Source: Bifidobacterium oedipodis (lineage in GTDB: Bacteria > Actinomycetota > Actinomycetes > Actinomycetales > Bifidobacteriaceae). From it: DNA of 64,000 nucleotides. The stretch is from NCBI RefSeq assembly GCF_012932425.1, contig NZ_JAAIII010000005.1, positions 62,001 through 126,000 on the forward strand, in the 5' to 3' direction. Positions 26,373-36,008 of this stretch are shown piece by piece. The notes under the pieces are model-generated. The model was not told the origin of the DNA. It did no database searches and saw only the letters and a list, made by a program, of their open reading frames with translations. Position numbers and translations under genes: made by a program. Each line of letters begins with the position of its first letter. Position 1 is the stretch's first letter.

Positions 26373-27959
26373 TTACTCGACTTTACGGAATCTCGGGATG
26401 CGCTCGATGTCGACGGGAGTGGTGATTGTGGTTGGTCCGACGATGCGCTCTCCCAGATCGGACAGCCATGTGCCGTGGGGAATCGCCACTCGGCGTTTTG
26501 ACACCCCTTGTTCGGTTACCGGTGCGACGATCAACTTGTCTCCTAATAGGAACTGGTCATTGACCTTGTCGAATCCGTCATAATGATATGCCATTGGTCT
26601 CATGATCGGCTCACCTGTTTCCGCCGCGTATTGTGCCAATTCCTCGATGAGGGGCATGTGCTCGTCGCGAATACGCAGCGCGGTGTTCACGGCGGAGAGA
26701 TGGTCGTCGTCGAGTACGCGCGACGGTGAGACGGAGAATTGCATCATTGGCGACAATGCGGCGATTTGCGCGTATCGGACGAAGAACTCCTGGTCGTTGC
26801 CGACGTGGTCCGCATCATTGACTTCGCCGCCGCCAATCATGTCTGGGCAGGTGAAGGGGTGTCCAATCATCGACTGCGCGAGTAGCTCGGGCACCAACGC
26901 TCCGATGCCATCGTCCGTCCACAGCGGGGGCTTGTCCTTGAGTCGCTGGGCCAACGGTTGTCCCCCCATCCTCCAGCAGGCTCGAAACTCATTGAAAGGA
27001 TAGTCCAGTCCGATCGATGCCCAGCGCTCGCAGTATTCTGCCGGGGTGAGTGCATGATGGGGGCGGTCGTCGTCATGAAAGTCGTAGAAATCGGCCCCGT
27101 CGAATTTGAAGCCGTCTACGCCCAGGGCGCGAAGCGAATCCAGCGAATCCGAAAGCCATGCGATGGTGTCGGGATTGCTGAGATCCAGCAATGCGCTGAG
27201 GCCGTTCCACCAGCGGCGTACGGCCGTGTCTCCTGTGTGGTCGCGCAGCAGCAGTCCCTTTGCTTCCAGATCGCGGAATGTGGCCGAGTCGGGGCTGACG
27301 AACGGTACGAGCCATAGCATCACATGGAATCCCAGATTGTGCAGGTGCCCAATCATCGATTGAGGATCGGGGAACGCCGAACGGTCAAAGGTCCAGTCGC
27401 CGTAATCGGGGCACCACTTATCGTCGATCATGATCGTTCCCGCTGGCATGCCGGTGTCCAATATGGTGTGGGCATAGTTCAGCACCTTGTCTTGTGTGGG
27501 CTGATACGGCATTTCGATCCATGTGTTGTACTGTGGCTTGGTGAGCATCTCCATGGCCGGGGTGCGCTGCGATGCGGGGAAGTGATTGCGGGAGGCGGCC
27601 AAATATGCCTCGCGAAGATTGCCGTCGGTCTGGACGATGACGATCTGTCCGTCTGGTGATGTGCAGTTTGCGTGCAGTGTTCCGTGTTCGAACGAGAAAA
27701 CGAATGTGCCTTCGGACCAGAGGTAGCGTCCTTTTGTGGACACCAGCAATGGGGCGCTTTGGTTGGAGGCGGTGGGGATTAGATTGTCCGATGTTCCGGC
27801 GGTCGAGAGGTTTCGTGCGAACGGGGCGTCTCCGAACGGCATATATCGCCCGTCTGACACGGTGCCTCCCCACCAGAGTTCGTCAGGCAGGAGGTCGATG
27901 GTGATCGAAGGGCCGTTGTTGGAAACGGAAACGGCTGATTGGGAGAGGACGGCTGGCAT
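26373..27959 (-). CDS. Glycoside hydrolase family 31
   Basis: This 528-residue cytosolic enzyme is a retaining alpha-glycosidase. GVDGFKFDGAD carries the probable nucleophile Asp287 and WTDDGIG the acid Asp349 or Asp350; IMIDDKWCPDYGDWTFD and a late EPIMRPMAYHY segment fit GH31. It is shorter than most family members (700+ residues) and lacks extra C-terminal domains. No signal peptide is seen, so it acts on imported sugars. AAGGAG precedes the ATG. It is divergent from a CUT1 transporter and shares its operator pair. Alpha-galactoside, -glucoside, -xyloside or GalNAc activity cannot be told apart here. Confidence 0.85.
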   Translation of the reverse strand: MPAVLSQSAVSVSNNGPSITIDLLPDELWWGGTVSDGRYMPFGDAPFARNLSTAGTSDNLIPTASNQSAPLLVSTKGRYLWSEGTFVFSFEHGTLHANCTSPDGQIVIVQTDGNLREAYLAASRNHFPASQRTPAMEMLTKPQYNTWIEMPYQPTQDKVLNYAHTILDTGMPAGTIMIDDKWCPDYGDWTFDRSAFPDPQSMIGHLHNLGFHVMLWLVPFVSPDSATFRDLEAKGLLLRDHTGDTAVRRWWNGLSALLDLSNPDTIAWLSDSLDSLRALGVDGFKFDGADFYDFHDDDRPHHALTPAEYCERWASIGLDYPFNEFRACWRMGGQPLAQRLKDKPPLWTDDGIGALVPELLAQSMIGHPFTCPDMIGGGEVNDADHVGNDQEFFVRYAQIAALSPMMQFSVSPSRVLDDDHLSAVNTALRIRDEHMPLIEELAQYAAETGEPIMRPMAYHYDGFDKVNDQFLLGDKLIVAPVTEQGVSKRRVAIPHGTWLSDLGERIVGPTTITTPVDIERIPRFRKVE

Positions 27960-28038
27960 AAACGACTCCTTGATATGGGGAGGATGGGCGTCATCCCTCT
28001 GTGGATGACGAGACGTGCGGTAATGTCTGATTGTATTG

Positions 28039-28052
28039 TTAATACGAATTAA
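28039..28052. promoter_or_regulatory. LacI operator-like palindrome 1
   Basis: TTAATACGAATTAA lies about 80 bases upstream of the GH31 start. It differs by one base from the palindrome at 28240-28253 and is likely the repressor site on the GH31 side. Confidence 0.65.
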
Positions 28053-28239
28053 TAATTTGTCAAGACGAGGAAATGTCGTCGCTGTTGTGGCATGGGTGGC
28101 ATCGTTTGTGGGTATGGGTTATGTTCGGCGTGTAACAATTGAAATGACTTAATTTGCAACGTTTTTCCATATTTTGGTCTGTGTTGGTGGGAGGTGGGGT
28201 TGCATGAATGCGTAGGTGCTGGCATACTGTACACATGCG

Positions 28240-28253
28240 TTAATACGTATTAA
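28240..28253. promoter_or_regulatory. LacI operator-like palindrome 2
   Basis: TTAATACGTATTAA is a perfect 14-base palindrome 35 bases upstream of the binding-protein ATG. Paired with the site about 200 bases away, it could allow DNA looping across the divergent promoters. The rest of 27960-28288 is AT-rich promoter DNA with no gene. Confidence 0.7.
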
Positions 28254-28288
28254 TAATTATCAAAGTTGATAATAGGAAAGGAAAAACA

Positions 28289-29530
28289 ATGAAATTCTCC
28301 AAAAGCCTGATCGCGGCGGTTGCGACGGCGGCCATGATCGTTCCGCTGGCCGCATGCGGCTCTGCCGGTGCCGGTGATACGACTACCATTTCATATTTCT
28401 CTTGGAACAATGAGAACCAGGTCAAGCCGATTATCGAGGCGTTCGAGGCAGCCAATCCCGGCATTACCGTCGATCTGAGCACCGCACAGGGCGAGGCCTC
28501 CGACTACGCGCAGACGTTGACCACCCGTGCCGCAGGCAACCAGCTGCCCAACGTGTTCCATATGTCCATCGAAACCCGTAATGAGATCCTCGATGCCGGT
28601 CTTGCCCGTGATATCACCGACGAGGATTTCATGCAGTCCATTCCGGACACCAACAAGGAGCTCTATACCCGTGACGGCAAGGTGTATGGCATGAGCCCGA
28701 CCGCCTGGGTCGGCGTCATCGTCTACAACAAGGACCTCTTGTCGCAGGTGGGATACGACTCCGTGCCCGAGACCATCGATGAATTCGTCGAGCTCGGTGA
28801 GAAGCTCAATGATGCCGGCATCACCGCGTATATGGACGATCCGACCGTCGTTTCCGGATCCTTCCAGCCGATGCTGGGAGGGTACTATGCGGCGCAGGGC
28901 ATCGAAACCTCCGCGTGGCCTGAGATGGGCGAAGGCGGCACATTCACCGAACAGTGGAAGACGACTCTGACGGAGTGGAAGAAGCTGATCGATTCCGGCA
29001 CCATGCCCAAAGAAGTGGTCGGTGTGACGAATGATCAGATCAAACAGCAGTTCATGACCGGTCAGCTTGCCATGTTCCGTTCCGGTCCGTGGGATTTCGC
29101 GGATCTCGATTCGTCCGGAATCGACTATGCCGTGGCGCCCTTCCCCGCCATTGAGGGCGGAGAGACCTATGTCGGCGGCGGCCCGGACTCTCCCTACGTC
29201 ATTTCATCCCAATCGGAGGGAGACAAGCTTGAGGCGGCTAAGAAGTTCCTGAGCTTCCTCAACTCGGAAGAGGGCCTCAAGCTCGCCGAAGAGAATATCG
29301 GTCAGATCTCCGTGTCTTCCGAATACGCCGCCAATGTGGATGAGCACCTGCAAGACGTGTACGACGAATATGTGACCACTGGCAAGTACTACTGGACCAA
29401 CTGGTCCCAGAACGGCAATGTGATGGCCACCGAGATGGTCTCGCAGTTCCAGCTACTGATGCAGGGGGAGGCCAGTGTGGACGAAGTGATCGCTCATATG
29501 GACGAGGTATGGGAGGCCAACGCCAAGTAA
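28289..29530 (+). CDS. CUT1 ABC transporter sugar-binding lipoprotein
   Basis: This 413-residue lipoprotein has a signal peptide with lipobox VPLAAC (Cys23). ISYFSWNNENQVKPIIEAFEAANPGITVDL is a typical family 1 start (split here as ISYFSWNN and AFEAANPGI), and GEKLNDAGI, FRSGPWDF and FLSFLNSEEG follow. It captures a sugar for the two permeases downstream. AGGAAAGGA precedes the ATG. No ATPase gene is nearby; a shared MsmK-type ATPase elsewhere is likely. The neighbours suggest a product of the wall-bound glycosidase or a GH31 substrate as ligand. Confidence 0.92.
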   Translation: MKFSKSLIAAVATAAMIVPLAACGSAGAGDTTTISYFSWNNENQVKPIIEAFEAANPGITVDLSTAQGEASDYAQTLTTRAAGNQLPNVFHMSIETRNEILDAGLARDITDEDFMQSIPDTNKELYTRDGKVYGMSPTAWVGVIVYNKDLLSQVGYDSVPETIDEFVELGEKLNDAGITAYMDDPTVVSGSFQPMLGGYYAAQGIETSAWPEMGEGGTFTEQWKTTLTEWKKLIDSGTMPKEVVGVTNDQIKQQFMTGQLAMFRSGPWDFADLDSSGIDYAVAPFPAIEGGETYVGGGPDSPYVISSQSEGDKLEAAKKFLSFLNSEEGLKLAEENIGQISVSSEYAANVDEHLQDVYDEYVTTGKYYWTNWSQNGNVMATEMVSQFQLLMQGEASVDEVIAHMDEVWEANAK

Positions 29531-29599
29531 CCTCATCTCCCATTGCGTCGCACGTCGACCATGGATAGATGATCCGTGGGCGCATTCCAATCACAGTGA

Positions 29600-29644
29600 A
29601 ACCGGCGGGGCGGATTCCGGGTTTCCCTCGCGCTTCCGCCGGTT
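29600..29644 (+). terminator. Intercistronic hairpin after the binding-protein gene
   Basis: AACCGGCGG (29600-29608) pairs with CCGCCGGTT (29636-29644) across a 27-base loop. It separates the binding protein from its permeases and probably lowers permease expression. Confidence 0.55.
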
Positions 29645-29671
29645 GATCACTTTTCCTGAAAGGCCAATTCC

Positions 29672-30619
29672 ATGCCATCACAAGCTCGGGAACCAAAATC
29701 CCGACATTCCTCGACCGAGGGAACCCCTTGGTTCAAAACTCGGGGTTTCGCAGAATCCGCCTCGTCTACCGGATTCCTTGTCCCCATCTTGGCGGTTTTC
29801 ATTGTCCTGACATTGATTCCGCTGATTCAAACGGTCTATTATTCGTTCACGGACTACACCGGACTGAATCCGAATGTCAACTTCGTAGGACTGGCGAACT
29901 ACAACAAGGTGTTCACCGATCCGTCGCTTCTGGTGGGGTTGGGCTTCACCGTTCTATTCGCCGTAGCCACCACCCTGATCACCACGGTGCTGGCCATTCC
30001 GTTGGCGGTTTTGCTGAACACGAAGTTCTACGGTAGGTCATTCGCTCGGTCCTTGTTCTTCTTCCTAGGGGTTCCGTCCCTGATCGTGCTCGGCATGGTG
30101 TGGAGTTTTATCCTTTCCCCGCTCAAAACCGGTGCGGTCAACACAGTTCTGGTGAATCTCGGGCTCGACTCGGTGCCGTGGCTTTCCGACTCCACGCTCG
30201 CTCGTGTCTGCGTGATTTTTGTGGCGATCTGGGCCGCCGTCGGCTGGCACGCCACATTGTATCTGGCTTATCTGCAGGCCATCCCCGCCGATTTGTATGA
30301 GCAGGCCGCCGTCGATGGCGCCACTGGACTGCAGAAATTCGTCCATATTACCTTGCCTCAGCTGATTCCCGGCATTGTGGTCTCCACTTTCCTTCTGATC
30401 ACCAACGGTCTGAAGGTGTATGACCTGCCGTTCGGCATGACCAAGGGCGGTCCTGGCTATTCGACCAACACCATCACCCAAGCCATCATCGTCCATGGCA
30501 TCTCGCAGTCGCAGTACGGGCTCGGATCGGCGCTTGCCGTGCTCTTCACCCTATCGTGTCTGATCATTGTGCTTGGTCAGACCCTGATTACCAGCGCCCT
30601 TTCGAGGAGGTTCGCGTAA
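29672..30619 (+). CDS. CUT1 sugar ABC permease (MalF/UgpA-like)
   Basis: This 315-residue permease has six helices after a short polar N-terminus: YYSFTDYTGLNP in the first extracellular region and the EAA loop YEQAAVDGATGLQKF for ATPase contact. GAAAGG precedes the ATG. Its TAA overlaps the ATG of the second permease by one base. Together they form the channel for the sugar bound by the upstream lipoprotein. Confidence 0.92.
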   Translation: MPSQAREPKSRHSSTEGTPWFKTRGFAESASSTGFLVPILAVFIVLTLIPLIQTVYYSFTDYTGLNPNVNFVGLANYNKVFTDPSLLVGLGFTVLFAVATTLITTVLAIPLAVLLNTKFYGRSFARSLFFFLGVPSLIVLGMVWSFILSPLKTGAVNTVLVNLGLDSVPWLSDSTLARVCVIFVAIWAAVGWHATLYLAYLQAIPADLYEQAAVDGATGLQKFVHITLPQLIPGIVVSTFLLITNGLKVYDLPFGMTKGGPGYSTNTITQAIIVHGISQSQYGLGSALAVLFTLSCLIIVLGQTLITSALSRRFA

Positions 30620-31461
30620 TGAATGGATTGAAGCCCTCCACCCGCGCCAAAATCGGCGTTTGGGTCCGTACCGTACTGGTCAATCTTGTTGCCATCGTCA
30701 TGGCGATTCCCCTGTACTACATCATTATCAACTCGTTCAAAAGCTCGATGGACATGGCGGTCTCCCCATTCGGACTGCCGGGGGAATGGTCCTTCGACAA
30801 CTATGTCGACGCATTTGCGAACCTTCCGATCGCACGAAGCTTTCTTAATTCGATTATCGTGACCGGCGTGGCGGTGTTTTTCCAGCTGTTCATCGGCTCC
30901 CTCGCCGCCTATGGTATGATTCTTCGCAAAAGCTGGTTCACCGCAGGCGTGGGCGCCGTGCTGATGATCGCCTTCTGCATCCCCCTGCAGGCCACGTTGA
31001 TTCCGCAGTATCGCATCGAGGCGAGCCTCGGTCTGGTCAATACATTGCAGGGACTGATTCTGCTGTACCTCGTCAACTCCATCTTCTGCTACTTCCTTAT
31101 CGTGGGGTATATGCGCAAGCTCCCCATGGAAGTCATCGAAGCCGCACGCATCGATGGGGCGGGGCCGTTCAGAATCTATTACACGATTGTGCTGCCGATG
31201 TGCACGCCGATCCTTGCCACAGTGGTCGTATTCCAAACGCTGTCCACATGGAACGACTTCCTGCAGCCCAATGTGTTCCTGTCCTCGACGGATAACCGCA
31301 CCATTATTCTGCAGGTGTTCAATTCCATGAGTCAGTTCACCACCAACTGGCCGGCGTTCATGACGATTACCGTCATCGCATTGGTGCCGGTGTTCATCTT
31401 CTTCATTTTCTGCCAGAAATGGATCGTCTCCGGTCTGGTGGCGGGTTCCGTCAAAGGCTGA
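30619..31461 (+). CDS. CUT1 sugar ABC permease (MalG/UgpE-like)
   Basis: This 280-residue permease has six helices, IPLYYIIINSFKSSMD at the N-terminus, the EAA loop IEAARIDGAGPFRIYY and the family C-terminus GLVAGSVKG. The ATG overlaps the preceding stop, so the pair is translationally coupled. The wall-anchored glycosidase gene starts 91 bases later and may be in the same operon. Confidence 0.92.
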   Translation: MNGLKPSTRAKIGVWVRTVLVNLVAIVMAIPLYYIIINSFKSSMDMAVSPFGLPGEWSFDNYVDAFANLPIARSFLNSIIVTGVAVFFQLFIGSLAAYGMILRKSWFTAGVGAVLMIAFCIPLQATLIPQYRIEASLGLVNTLQGLILLYLVNSIFCYFLIVGYMRKLPMEVIEAARIDGAGPFRIYYTIVLPMCTPILATVVVFQTLSTWNDFLQPNVFLSSTDNRTIILQVFNSMSQFTTNWPAFMTITVIALVPVFIFFIFCQKWIVSGLVAGSVKG

Positions 31462-31552
31462 TGGTGCCGGGGTCCGCGTCGGTGATTGGTTTCATGGCGC
31501 GGGCCCGTGTTGTGCTCTGTGATCGCAGAGTGGATTTAGAGAAAGGAATCTT

Positions 31553-34537
31553 GTGCGAAACTATGCCAACATAAGGAGAGGCGCGGTCGCGGCTTTGGCC
31601 GCGATGGCCACTCTTGTGGCGCCATTCGCAGGCACTGCGCTTGCTTCGGAGGTGTCGGTGCCGACCCCATTGGTCAGTTACTCGTTTGACGTCGTGTCTG
31701 ATGGCGTGGTCAGCAATCTCGGATCCGGCGGATCCTCATTTGACGGTGCCGTAAGCGGTAATGTGTCGTCGGGCGTTTTCTCTCAGGATGAGTCCACCCA
31801 TAACGGTTCGGGAACGTTGCAGTTGGATGGCACAGAGGCGAAAGTCGCTGTGCCCAACGGCCTGTACCGAAACGTGACGGAAGGTATCACCGTATCTGCT
31901 TGGGTGAAGTGGGATGGCGAGGTTTCCTCGGACGCGGCCACCGTGTCACAGCCGATTTGGTACATCGGCGGTGACGATACCAGCGTATTCCCCCGCAATA
32001 CCGACGGCCTGTTCCTCACTCCGGATACCGCCGCCACCTCCCATGTGTCGAAGAACAAGCAGGTGAAGGCCGAATCGGACACGCTGCCTTTGGGGGAGTG
32101 GAAGCATGTGGCGGTCACCCAATCCACCGATATGCTGACGCTATACGTGGATGGCGTGCAGGTCGCGCAGACGAACGACAACGTGGACTTCTCTCTGCTT
32201 CACAGCGAGTCCAGCACATTCAGCGCTCTCATCGGTATGGGCAACTGGAAGAAGTACTCTTCGCCGTTCAAAGGTGAGATCGATGAGTTCAAAGTTTGGC
32301 AGACGCCACTTGACGGAACTCAGGTCAAGGCGCTGTATGACGGGTACTTTGCCCCCGTCGAGGTGACGGCGGTCAGCGCGTCGCCTGTGACGGTCAAGGC
32401 GGAGGAGGGATCTGATCCGACGTTGCCCGCCAGCGTCGCCGTCGTCTACTCCGATTCATCTATCAAGCAAGTGGAAGTGGCATGGAATCTCGCCGCGGTG
32501 GATTGGGATGCGACGGAGGTCGGCGATACCATTGACGTCGAGGGCGCTCTTGCCGGGATCGAGACGTTTACGGCTAAAGCGACCGTTATCGTCACGGCTA
32601 AACCCTCGTCCGATCAGATCGTGGTCTCCACAGTCGCCAGAAATGGCACGAAGGGCTATCTTGAAGTCGACGGCCAGCCTTTCCCGATCATGGGAGTGCA
32701 GACTTTCGGCGAATGGCAGACCTATGGCAATCAGCTTACGCAAGGAGCGGATTTGCCGACCACATGGGATGAGCGTTTGGAAGGCCTCGATCGTGATTGG
32801 CTGGAGAACGTCTTCGAAAAAGCGGCCGCCACGGGTATCAAAACCCTGCAGATCGAGCTTGCCTGGCGTCAGATTCAGCCCTCCAAAGAAGGCGAATATG
32901 ACTGGTCGCTTATCGACCGCTATGTTGAGTGGGCCAAGAAGTATGATTTGAAGCTCGACTGGACTTGGTTCGGGTCCATTGGCTGCGGTGGCGCTGTGAT
33001 CTACGGCAACTATCGAGGCTATATCGCTACGATGCCGGATTACCTCTCCGGCGAGGAATACTATGCGCACAAACTCGATAAGGCCACGAGCGAGTATGTG
33101 GTGCAGGCCGTCAGCGACGACAAGCGCTGGGTGCCGCTTATGCCCTTCGGGAACAAAGCCTATCCGGAATACACCGCGGATGAGCTTGATCGTCTGGGCT
33201 CCTATTTGTACGAGCAGGAGCAGGCCGCAGTGCATGCGATGTTCAATCACCTTGCCGAGGTGGACACCACCCATCAGTCCATCTTGTTCCAGGTGTACAA
33301 CGAGCCGGATTCCTATCCGTATGCGACCAGCAGTAGCGGCAATGCCTTGCCTGCCTTGCTCCAAACCGCCAATGCGTTGGGCAAAGCGGTGAAAACCGCC
33401 GATTACGTGGTCGCGACGCGCATGAACTTCAAGCGTGGCACATGGATCGCCAATGCGGGCAAGCTTGCGTCGATCGCCCAGTTTGCGAAATTGCCGTATA
33501 TTGATTTCGTCGGGCCTGACACTTATGACAGCAACCCATCCAACCAAGCGGAATTTGCGCGCCAGGCTGCGGAGATCTCTGATATCGCCTATCTGCCGGA
33601 AACGGGAGGCAACCATAACGAGAAAGTGGCTGCGCTCGCTTCCGTGCTTGCGGCGGGAGGGTTCATGAACTTCTGGCATCTCAACGATTCCTGGGCCACC
33701 GAGTTCACCAAAAGCGGAGGAGTCCGTTCCGGATATTCCCTGTACGGAGACTCCACCACGGTGGAGAATTTCCAGAGCTATACCACTTGGACGTTGGGCG
33801 TGATTCCCGATATGCCGGAATCGACGGAGCGTTTCAGGAATTTCATGGGCGGGTTCAACGCACTCAGCCAGCTGGTGGCCAAGAGCGAGTCGTCCAACAT
33901 GGCGGCATTCAATGCGGAGAAGCAGTCGATAGATGTGGAGCGCACTCAGACCGAGACGGTTGGAGATATCGCGGTGACGTTCTCCACCACCACTCAGGAT
34001 GTGGGGCTGGCGATCTATGATCCGACCGACGGCGGCGTCTATGTGTTCTCCGATACTTTCGGCTCGGTCATCTTCAATGCGGGAGAAGGCAAGGTCATCG
34101 AATTGGGATCGCTGAACGCCGATGGTGTGTGGGTCAAGTCCTCGGACTCGGTTGAGGTGAGTGAGAACGGTGATGTGACGGTTCCGTCGGGCAAGGCCGT
34201 GCGTATTGCCGACGAGGCCAGTTCCGTTCCCAGCCAGCCGGATGATGGTTCCGATGGAGAGGATTCCGGTGAGGGTGATTCGACTCCTGGCGGAGGTTCC
34301 GATGGAGAGGATTCCGGTGTGGGTGATTCGACTCCTGGCGGAGATTCCGGTGAGGGTGATTCGACTCCCGGTGTCGGTGATTCTGGACAGACGGGTGGCG
34401 ATGCTTCCGCTGCAAACGGCGACTCCGAAACATCGGGCTTGGTCAACACCGGTTCGGCTGTGGCGATGGCGGTGGTTTGCGCCGTTGTGCTGTTGTCCGC
34501 AGGCGTATTAGTGAGCGTATATAGAAGGAGGAGCTAG
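31553..34537 (+). CDS. Cell-wall-anchored multidomain glycosidase (LamG + clan GH-A-like domain)
   Basis: This 994-residue exported protein has a signal peptide (to about Ala31), a LamG/concanavalin-like domain (about 40-265), a Big_4-like Ig domain (about 270-350) and a TIM-barrel resembling GH42/GH35-type enzymes (about 365-780). Glu584 in VYNEPDS is the likely acid/base and Glu683 in LPETGG the likely nucleophile. A C-terminal beta region, an acidic Gly/Ser/Asp linker, LVNTG (963-967), a membrane helix and RRRS form a sortase signal. GAAAGGAA precedes the GTG start. It probably releases a mono- or oligosaccharide for the adjacent ABC importer. I cannot name its GH family. Confidence 0.8.
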   Translation: MRNYANIRRGAVAALAAMATLVAPFAGTALASEVSVPTPLVSYSFDVVSDGVVSNLGSGGSSFDGAVSGNVSSGVFSQDESTHNGSGTLQLDGTEAKVAVPNGLYRNVTEGITVSAWVKWDGEVSSDAATVSQPIWYIGGDDTSVFPRNTDGLFLTPDTAATSHVSKNKQVKAESDTLPLGEWKHVAVTQSTDMLTLYVDGVQVAQTNDNVDFSLLHSESSTFSALIGMGNWKKYSSPFKGEIDEFKVWQTPLDGTQVKALYDGYFAPVEVTAVSASPVTVKAEEGSDPTLPASVAVVYSDSSIKQVEVAWNLAAVDWDATEVGDTIDVEGALAGIETFTAKATVIVTAKPSSDQIVVSTVARNGTKGYLEVDGQPFPIMGVQTFGEWQTYGNQLTQGADLPTTWDERLEGLDRDWLENVFEKAAATGIKTLQIELAWRQIQPSKEGEYDWSLIDRYVEWAKKYDLKLDWTWFGSIGCGGAVIYGNYRGYIATMPDYLSGEEYYAHKLDKATSEYVVQAVSDDKRWVPLMPFGNKAYPEYTADELDRLGSYLYEQEQAAVHAMFNHLAEVDTTHQSILFQVYNEPDSYPYATSSSGNALPALLQTANALGKAVKTADYVVATRMNFKRGTWIANAGKLASIAQFAKLPYIDFVGPDTYDSNPSNQAEFARQAAEISDIAYLPETGGNHNEKVAALASVLAAGGFMNFWHLNDSWATEFTKSGGVRSGYSLYGDSTTVENFQSYTTWTLGVIPDMPESTERFRNFMGGFNALSQLVAKSESSNMAAFNAEKQSIDVERTQTETVGDIAVTFSTTTQDVGLAIYDPTDGGVYVFSDTFGSVIFNAGEGKVIELGSLNADGVWVKSSDSVEVSENGDVTVPSGKAVRIADEASSVPSQPDDGSDGEDSGEGDSTPGGGSDGEDSGVGDSTPGGDSGEGDSTPGVGDSGQTGGDASAANGDSETSGLVNTGSAVAMAVVCAVVLLSAGVLVSVYRRRS
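34237..34390 (+). repeat. In-frame tandem repeats encoding the wall-spanning linker
   Basis: Units built on GATTCCGGTGAGGGTGATTC and GACTCCTGGCGGA recur three times, giving DSGEGDSTPGG-type peptides. The repeats make an acidic flexible spacer before the sortase motif and are prone to length change by slippage. Confidence 0.75.
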
Positions 34538-34544
34538 TCCTTGT

Positions 34545-34588
34545 AAACGAATCGGGTGTCGGACGGAGTCCGGCACCCGATTCGTTTT
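34545..34588. terminator. Bidirectional terminator between the wall glycosidase and purine permease
   Basis: A 19-bp stem (34545-34563 with 34569-34587, one G-U pair) has a 5-base loop. The arms start with AAA and end with TTTT, so it can act on both converging transcripts. Confidence 0.9.
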
Positions 34589-34613
34589 GTCGTTTTTGCC
34601 TATGCTGAAGGAT

Positions 34614-36008
34614 TTACAGCATGGCCATCAGCACGAAATCGAGAATGAACAGTGCCGACACGATCCACACGATCGGGTGGACTTCCTTGGCCTTGCCCTT
34701 GCAGGTCTTCACGATGCACCACATGATGAAGCCACCGGCGATGCCGTAGGAGATGGAGTAGCTGAACGCCATGAACACGGCAGCGAAGAACGCCGGAATG
34801 GCCTCAGCGATATCCTCCCAGTGAACTTCCTTGAGGGATGCGGCCATCATGCAGCCGACGATCACCAGCACGCCAGCGGTTGCGGCGGACGGTACAGCGG
34901 AAATCACGGGGGCAAAGAAGGCAGACAGCGCGAAGCAGATCGCCACAACCACGGAGGTCAGACCGGTGCGGCCACCTGCGGCGATGCCAGCGGAGGATTC
35001 CACGTAGGTGGTGGTGTTCGAGGTACCGCAGATGGCGCCGATCGAGGTGGCGATGGAGTCGGCGAACAGAGCCTTGTCCATCTTGGAGGAGAAGCCGTGG
35101 CCGTTCTCCAGAGCCTTCTCATCCTCGGCGGAGAAGATGCCGGTGCGACGGCCGGTGCCGATGAAGGTGCCCAGCGTGTCGAAGGTGTCAGACATGGAGA
35201 ACGCGAAGATGGTCACCAACACCAGCGGCAGCTTGGCCGGGTCGGAGAACAGCGCCGGGAAGCCGTCGGCGGAGAAAATCGCGCCAAAGGTGGTCGGCAG
35301 CTCGGAGAAGGTCTGTCCGAGGGACTGCGAAGACGACCAAGTGGTCACGCCGAAGGGAATGCCGATCACAGTGGTGATGGCGATGGCCAGCAGCATACCG
35401 CCCTTGATCTTCATCACGGTGAACACGATGGCCAGCACCAGGCCGATGAGGAACACCCACAGCACCTTGTCGTTGAAGGTGGCCAGACCCGGGGTTGCGG
35501 CGACGGCGCCACCTTCGGCAGCGGCCTTGGGGTCGCCGGGGGTGAACTTGATCAGACCGACGTTCAGCATGCCCACGTAGGCCACGAACAGGCCGATGCC
35601 GCCGCCGATGGCGTGCTGCAAAGGCTCAGGGATGGCCATGATGATCATTTTGCGGATCTTGGTGACGGTGATGATGATATTGATCAGGCCGCACAGGAAC
35701 ACCATGCACAGCGTCTGCTGCCAGGTGAAGCCGAGGCCGAAGCACACTGTGTAGGTGAAGAAGGCGTTGAGGCCCATGCCCGCGGCCTGTGCGTACGGCA
35801 CGTTGGCGAACAGGCCCATCACGAGGGTGCCGATGATGGCCGCGATAATGGTGGCCAGGAATACGCCGCCCCACGGCATGCCGGTCTGCGACAGAATCTG
35901 CGGGTTGACGACGATGATGTATGCCATGGCGAAGAACGTGGTCAGGCCGGCCAGAATTTCGGTCGAGGCCGTCGTACCGTTCTCCTTGAGATGGAAGAAC
36001 TTCTCCAT
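34614..36008 (-). CDS. NCS2 purine permease (AzgA/PbuG-like)
   Basis: This 464-residue membrane protein has 12-14 segments and the AzgA branch signatures TEILAGLTTFFAMAYI, MGLNAFFTY and EGGRTG-like SSAGIAAGGRTGLTS. These proton symporters import adenine, guanine or hypoxanthine. The ATG at 36008 begins MEKFFHLKENGT, the usual N-terminus; a longer in-frame reading to 36071 has no homology. It is monocistronic, divergent from the GH127 gene, and shares no obvious function with its sugar-related neighbours. Confidence 0.9.
   Translation of the reverse strand: MEKFFHLKENGTTASTEILAGLTTFFAMAYIIVVNPQILSQTGMPWGGVFLATIIAAIIGTLVMGLFANVPYAQAAGMGLNAFFTYTVCFGLGFTWQQTLCMVFLCGLINIIITVTKIRKMIIMAIPEPLQHAIGGGIGLFVAYVGMLNVGLIKFTPGDPKAAAEGGAVAATPGLATFNDKVLWVFLIGLVLAIVFTVMKIKGGMLLAIAITTVIGIPFGVTTWSSSQSLGQTFSELPTTFGAIFSADGFPALFSDPAKLPLVLVTIFAFSMSDTFDTLGTFIGTGRRTGIFSAEDEKALENGHGFSSKMDKALFADSIATSIGAICGTSNTTTYVESSAGIAAGGRTGLTSVVVAICFALSAFFAPVISAVPSAATAGVLVIVGCMMAASLKEVHWEDIAEAIPAFFAAVFMAFSYSISYGIAGGFIMWCIVKTCKGKAKEVHPIVWIVSALFILDFVLMAML

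Noticed and set aside
33593..33607. Internal LPETG (residues 681-685) in the wall-anchored glycosidase as a sortase signal
   Set aside because: It lies in the catalytic barrel with no following membrane helix; its Glu683 is the probable nucleophile. The true signal is LVNTG at 963-967 before a helix and RRRS.
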